This document shows, in pieces, positions 53,510 to 53,660 of a stretch of 53,660 nt of DNA (position 1 is its first letter; the number at the start of each line of letters is the position of its first letter). The position numbers were made by a program, and so were the translations under genes. The notes under the pieces were generated by a model that worked only from the letters and a program-made list of their open reading frames with translations, was not told the DNA's origin and ran no database searches. Origin of the DNA: Acidimicrobiia bacterium (lineage in GTDB: Bacteria > Actinomycetota > Acidimicrobiia > Spongiisociales > Spongiisociaceae); assembly GCA_003229305.1 (NCBI GenBank), contig QIDH01000001.1, positions 1-53,660 of the forward strand, given 5' to 3'.

Positions 53510-53660
53510 ATGGAACGACGAAGAACGGCATACGGACCCCATGTAGCTGTCGCCAAATGGATTCTCGGCGGTATGGCACTGACCCTTGTCATCACGGCTG
53601 TGATTCAAGCTGACGACGCCCTCAAGAAGGCGCCACTCAGCTGCATTGGAGCTTATCTGG
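53510..53660 (+). CDS. Membrane protein start, cut by the window edge
   Basis: Fifty codons are visible with no stop: a basic N-terminus (MERRRTAYGPHVAVAKW), then a hydrophobic segment (ILGGMALTLVITAVIQ), then DDALKKAP and a cysteine. The start is supported by the CATAAT box six bases upstream. Likely a signal-anchored protein; no family can be given. Confidence 0.45.
   Translation, partial: MERRRTAYGPHVAVAKWILGGMALTLVITAVIQADDALKKAPLSCIGAYL

Overview
The window is about 53.7 kb of moderately GC-rich, tightly packed bacterial chromosome. It most resembles an actinobacterium, possibly a deep-branching lineage such as Acidimicrobiia. The reasons are a division set with DivIVA, SepF and YggT but no FtsA next to FtsZ, a DUF3040 membrane protein, an HNH protein of actinobacterial type, a MurE with the DNPR signature of meso-diaminopimelate enzymes, frequent GTG starts, and several -10 hexamers only 6-8 nt before a start codon (apparent leaderless mRNAs). 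The lineage is an inference. I see no mobile element, CRISPR array, tRNA or rRNA.

Positions 1-17300, minus strand: a complete-looking dcw (division and cell wall) cluster read right to left: mraZ, rsmH, ftsL, ftsI, murE, mraY, murD, ftsW, murG, murC, murB, ftsQ, ftsZ, pgeF, yggS, sepF, yggT, divIVA. Most genes overlap by 1-8 bases (ATGA, GTGA, TGATG), so they are probably translationally coupled. murF is absent from its usual place between murE and mraY. The cluster makes lipid II and the divisome. Control signals around it include six phased boxes upstream of mraZ that fit the known MraZ motif, a hairpin plus 20-codon leader ORF that would occlude the rsmH start, palindromes before ftsZ, and a relic of a second DivIVA N-terminus just upstream of divIVA. 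The DivIVA C-terminus is an Asp/Asn tract encoded by a trinucleotide repeat that leaves the window.

Positions 17400-28500: a secreted protein of unknown function, an HNH protein, a small basic protein, a MoxR / DUF58 / transglutaminase operon, a MerR-type regulator, a DUF3040 protein, DNA polymerase IV, a histidine phosphatase, and a cassette of three uncharacterised membrane proteins.

Positions 28500-33000, minus strand: a fatty acid synthesis operon fabD-fabH-fabG-acpP-fabF. Positions 33000-43700 hold threonine aldolase, alpha-glucan phosphorylase, and a minus-strand run of SRPBCC protein, ArsA-type ATPase, a 59-residue protein, ROK glucokinase, DUF1232 protein and an AlaC-type aminotransferase. 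These are followed by a PPK2 polyphosphate kinase and a trio of zinc-ribbon membrane protein, small membrane protein and metallophosphoesterase.

Positions 43700-51900: branched-chain amino acid synthesis. ilvD has a leaderless promoter. ilvB-ilvN-ilvC is preceded by a consensus promoter, a 10-codon leader peptide ending in Leu-Leu-Val-Val-Ile-Gln, a hairpin and a Rho-independent terminator, which together look like a ribosome-mediated attenuator. Between ilvD and ilvB lie queG, a small Cys-rich protein and a coiled-coil NYN nuclease-like protein. The right end has a single-pass membrane protein of unknown function and the start of a further membrane protein cut by the window edge.
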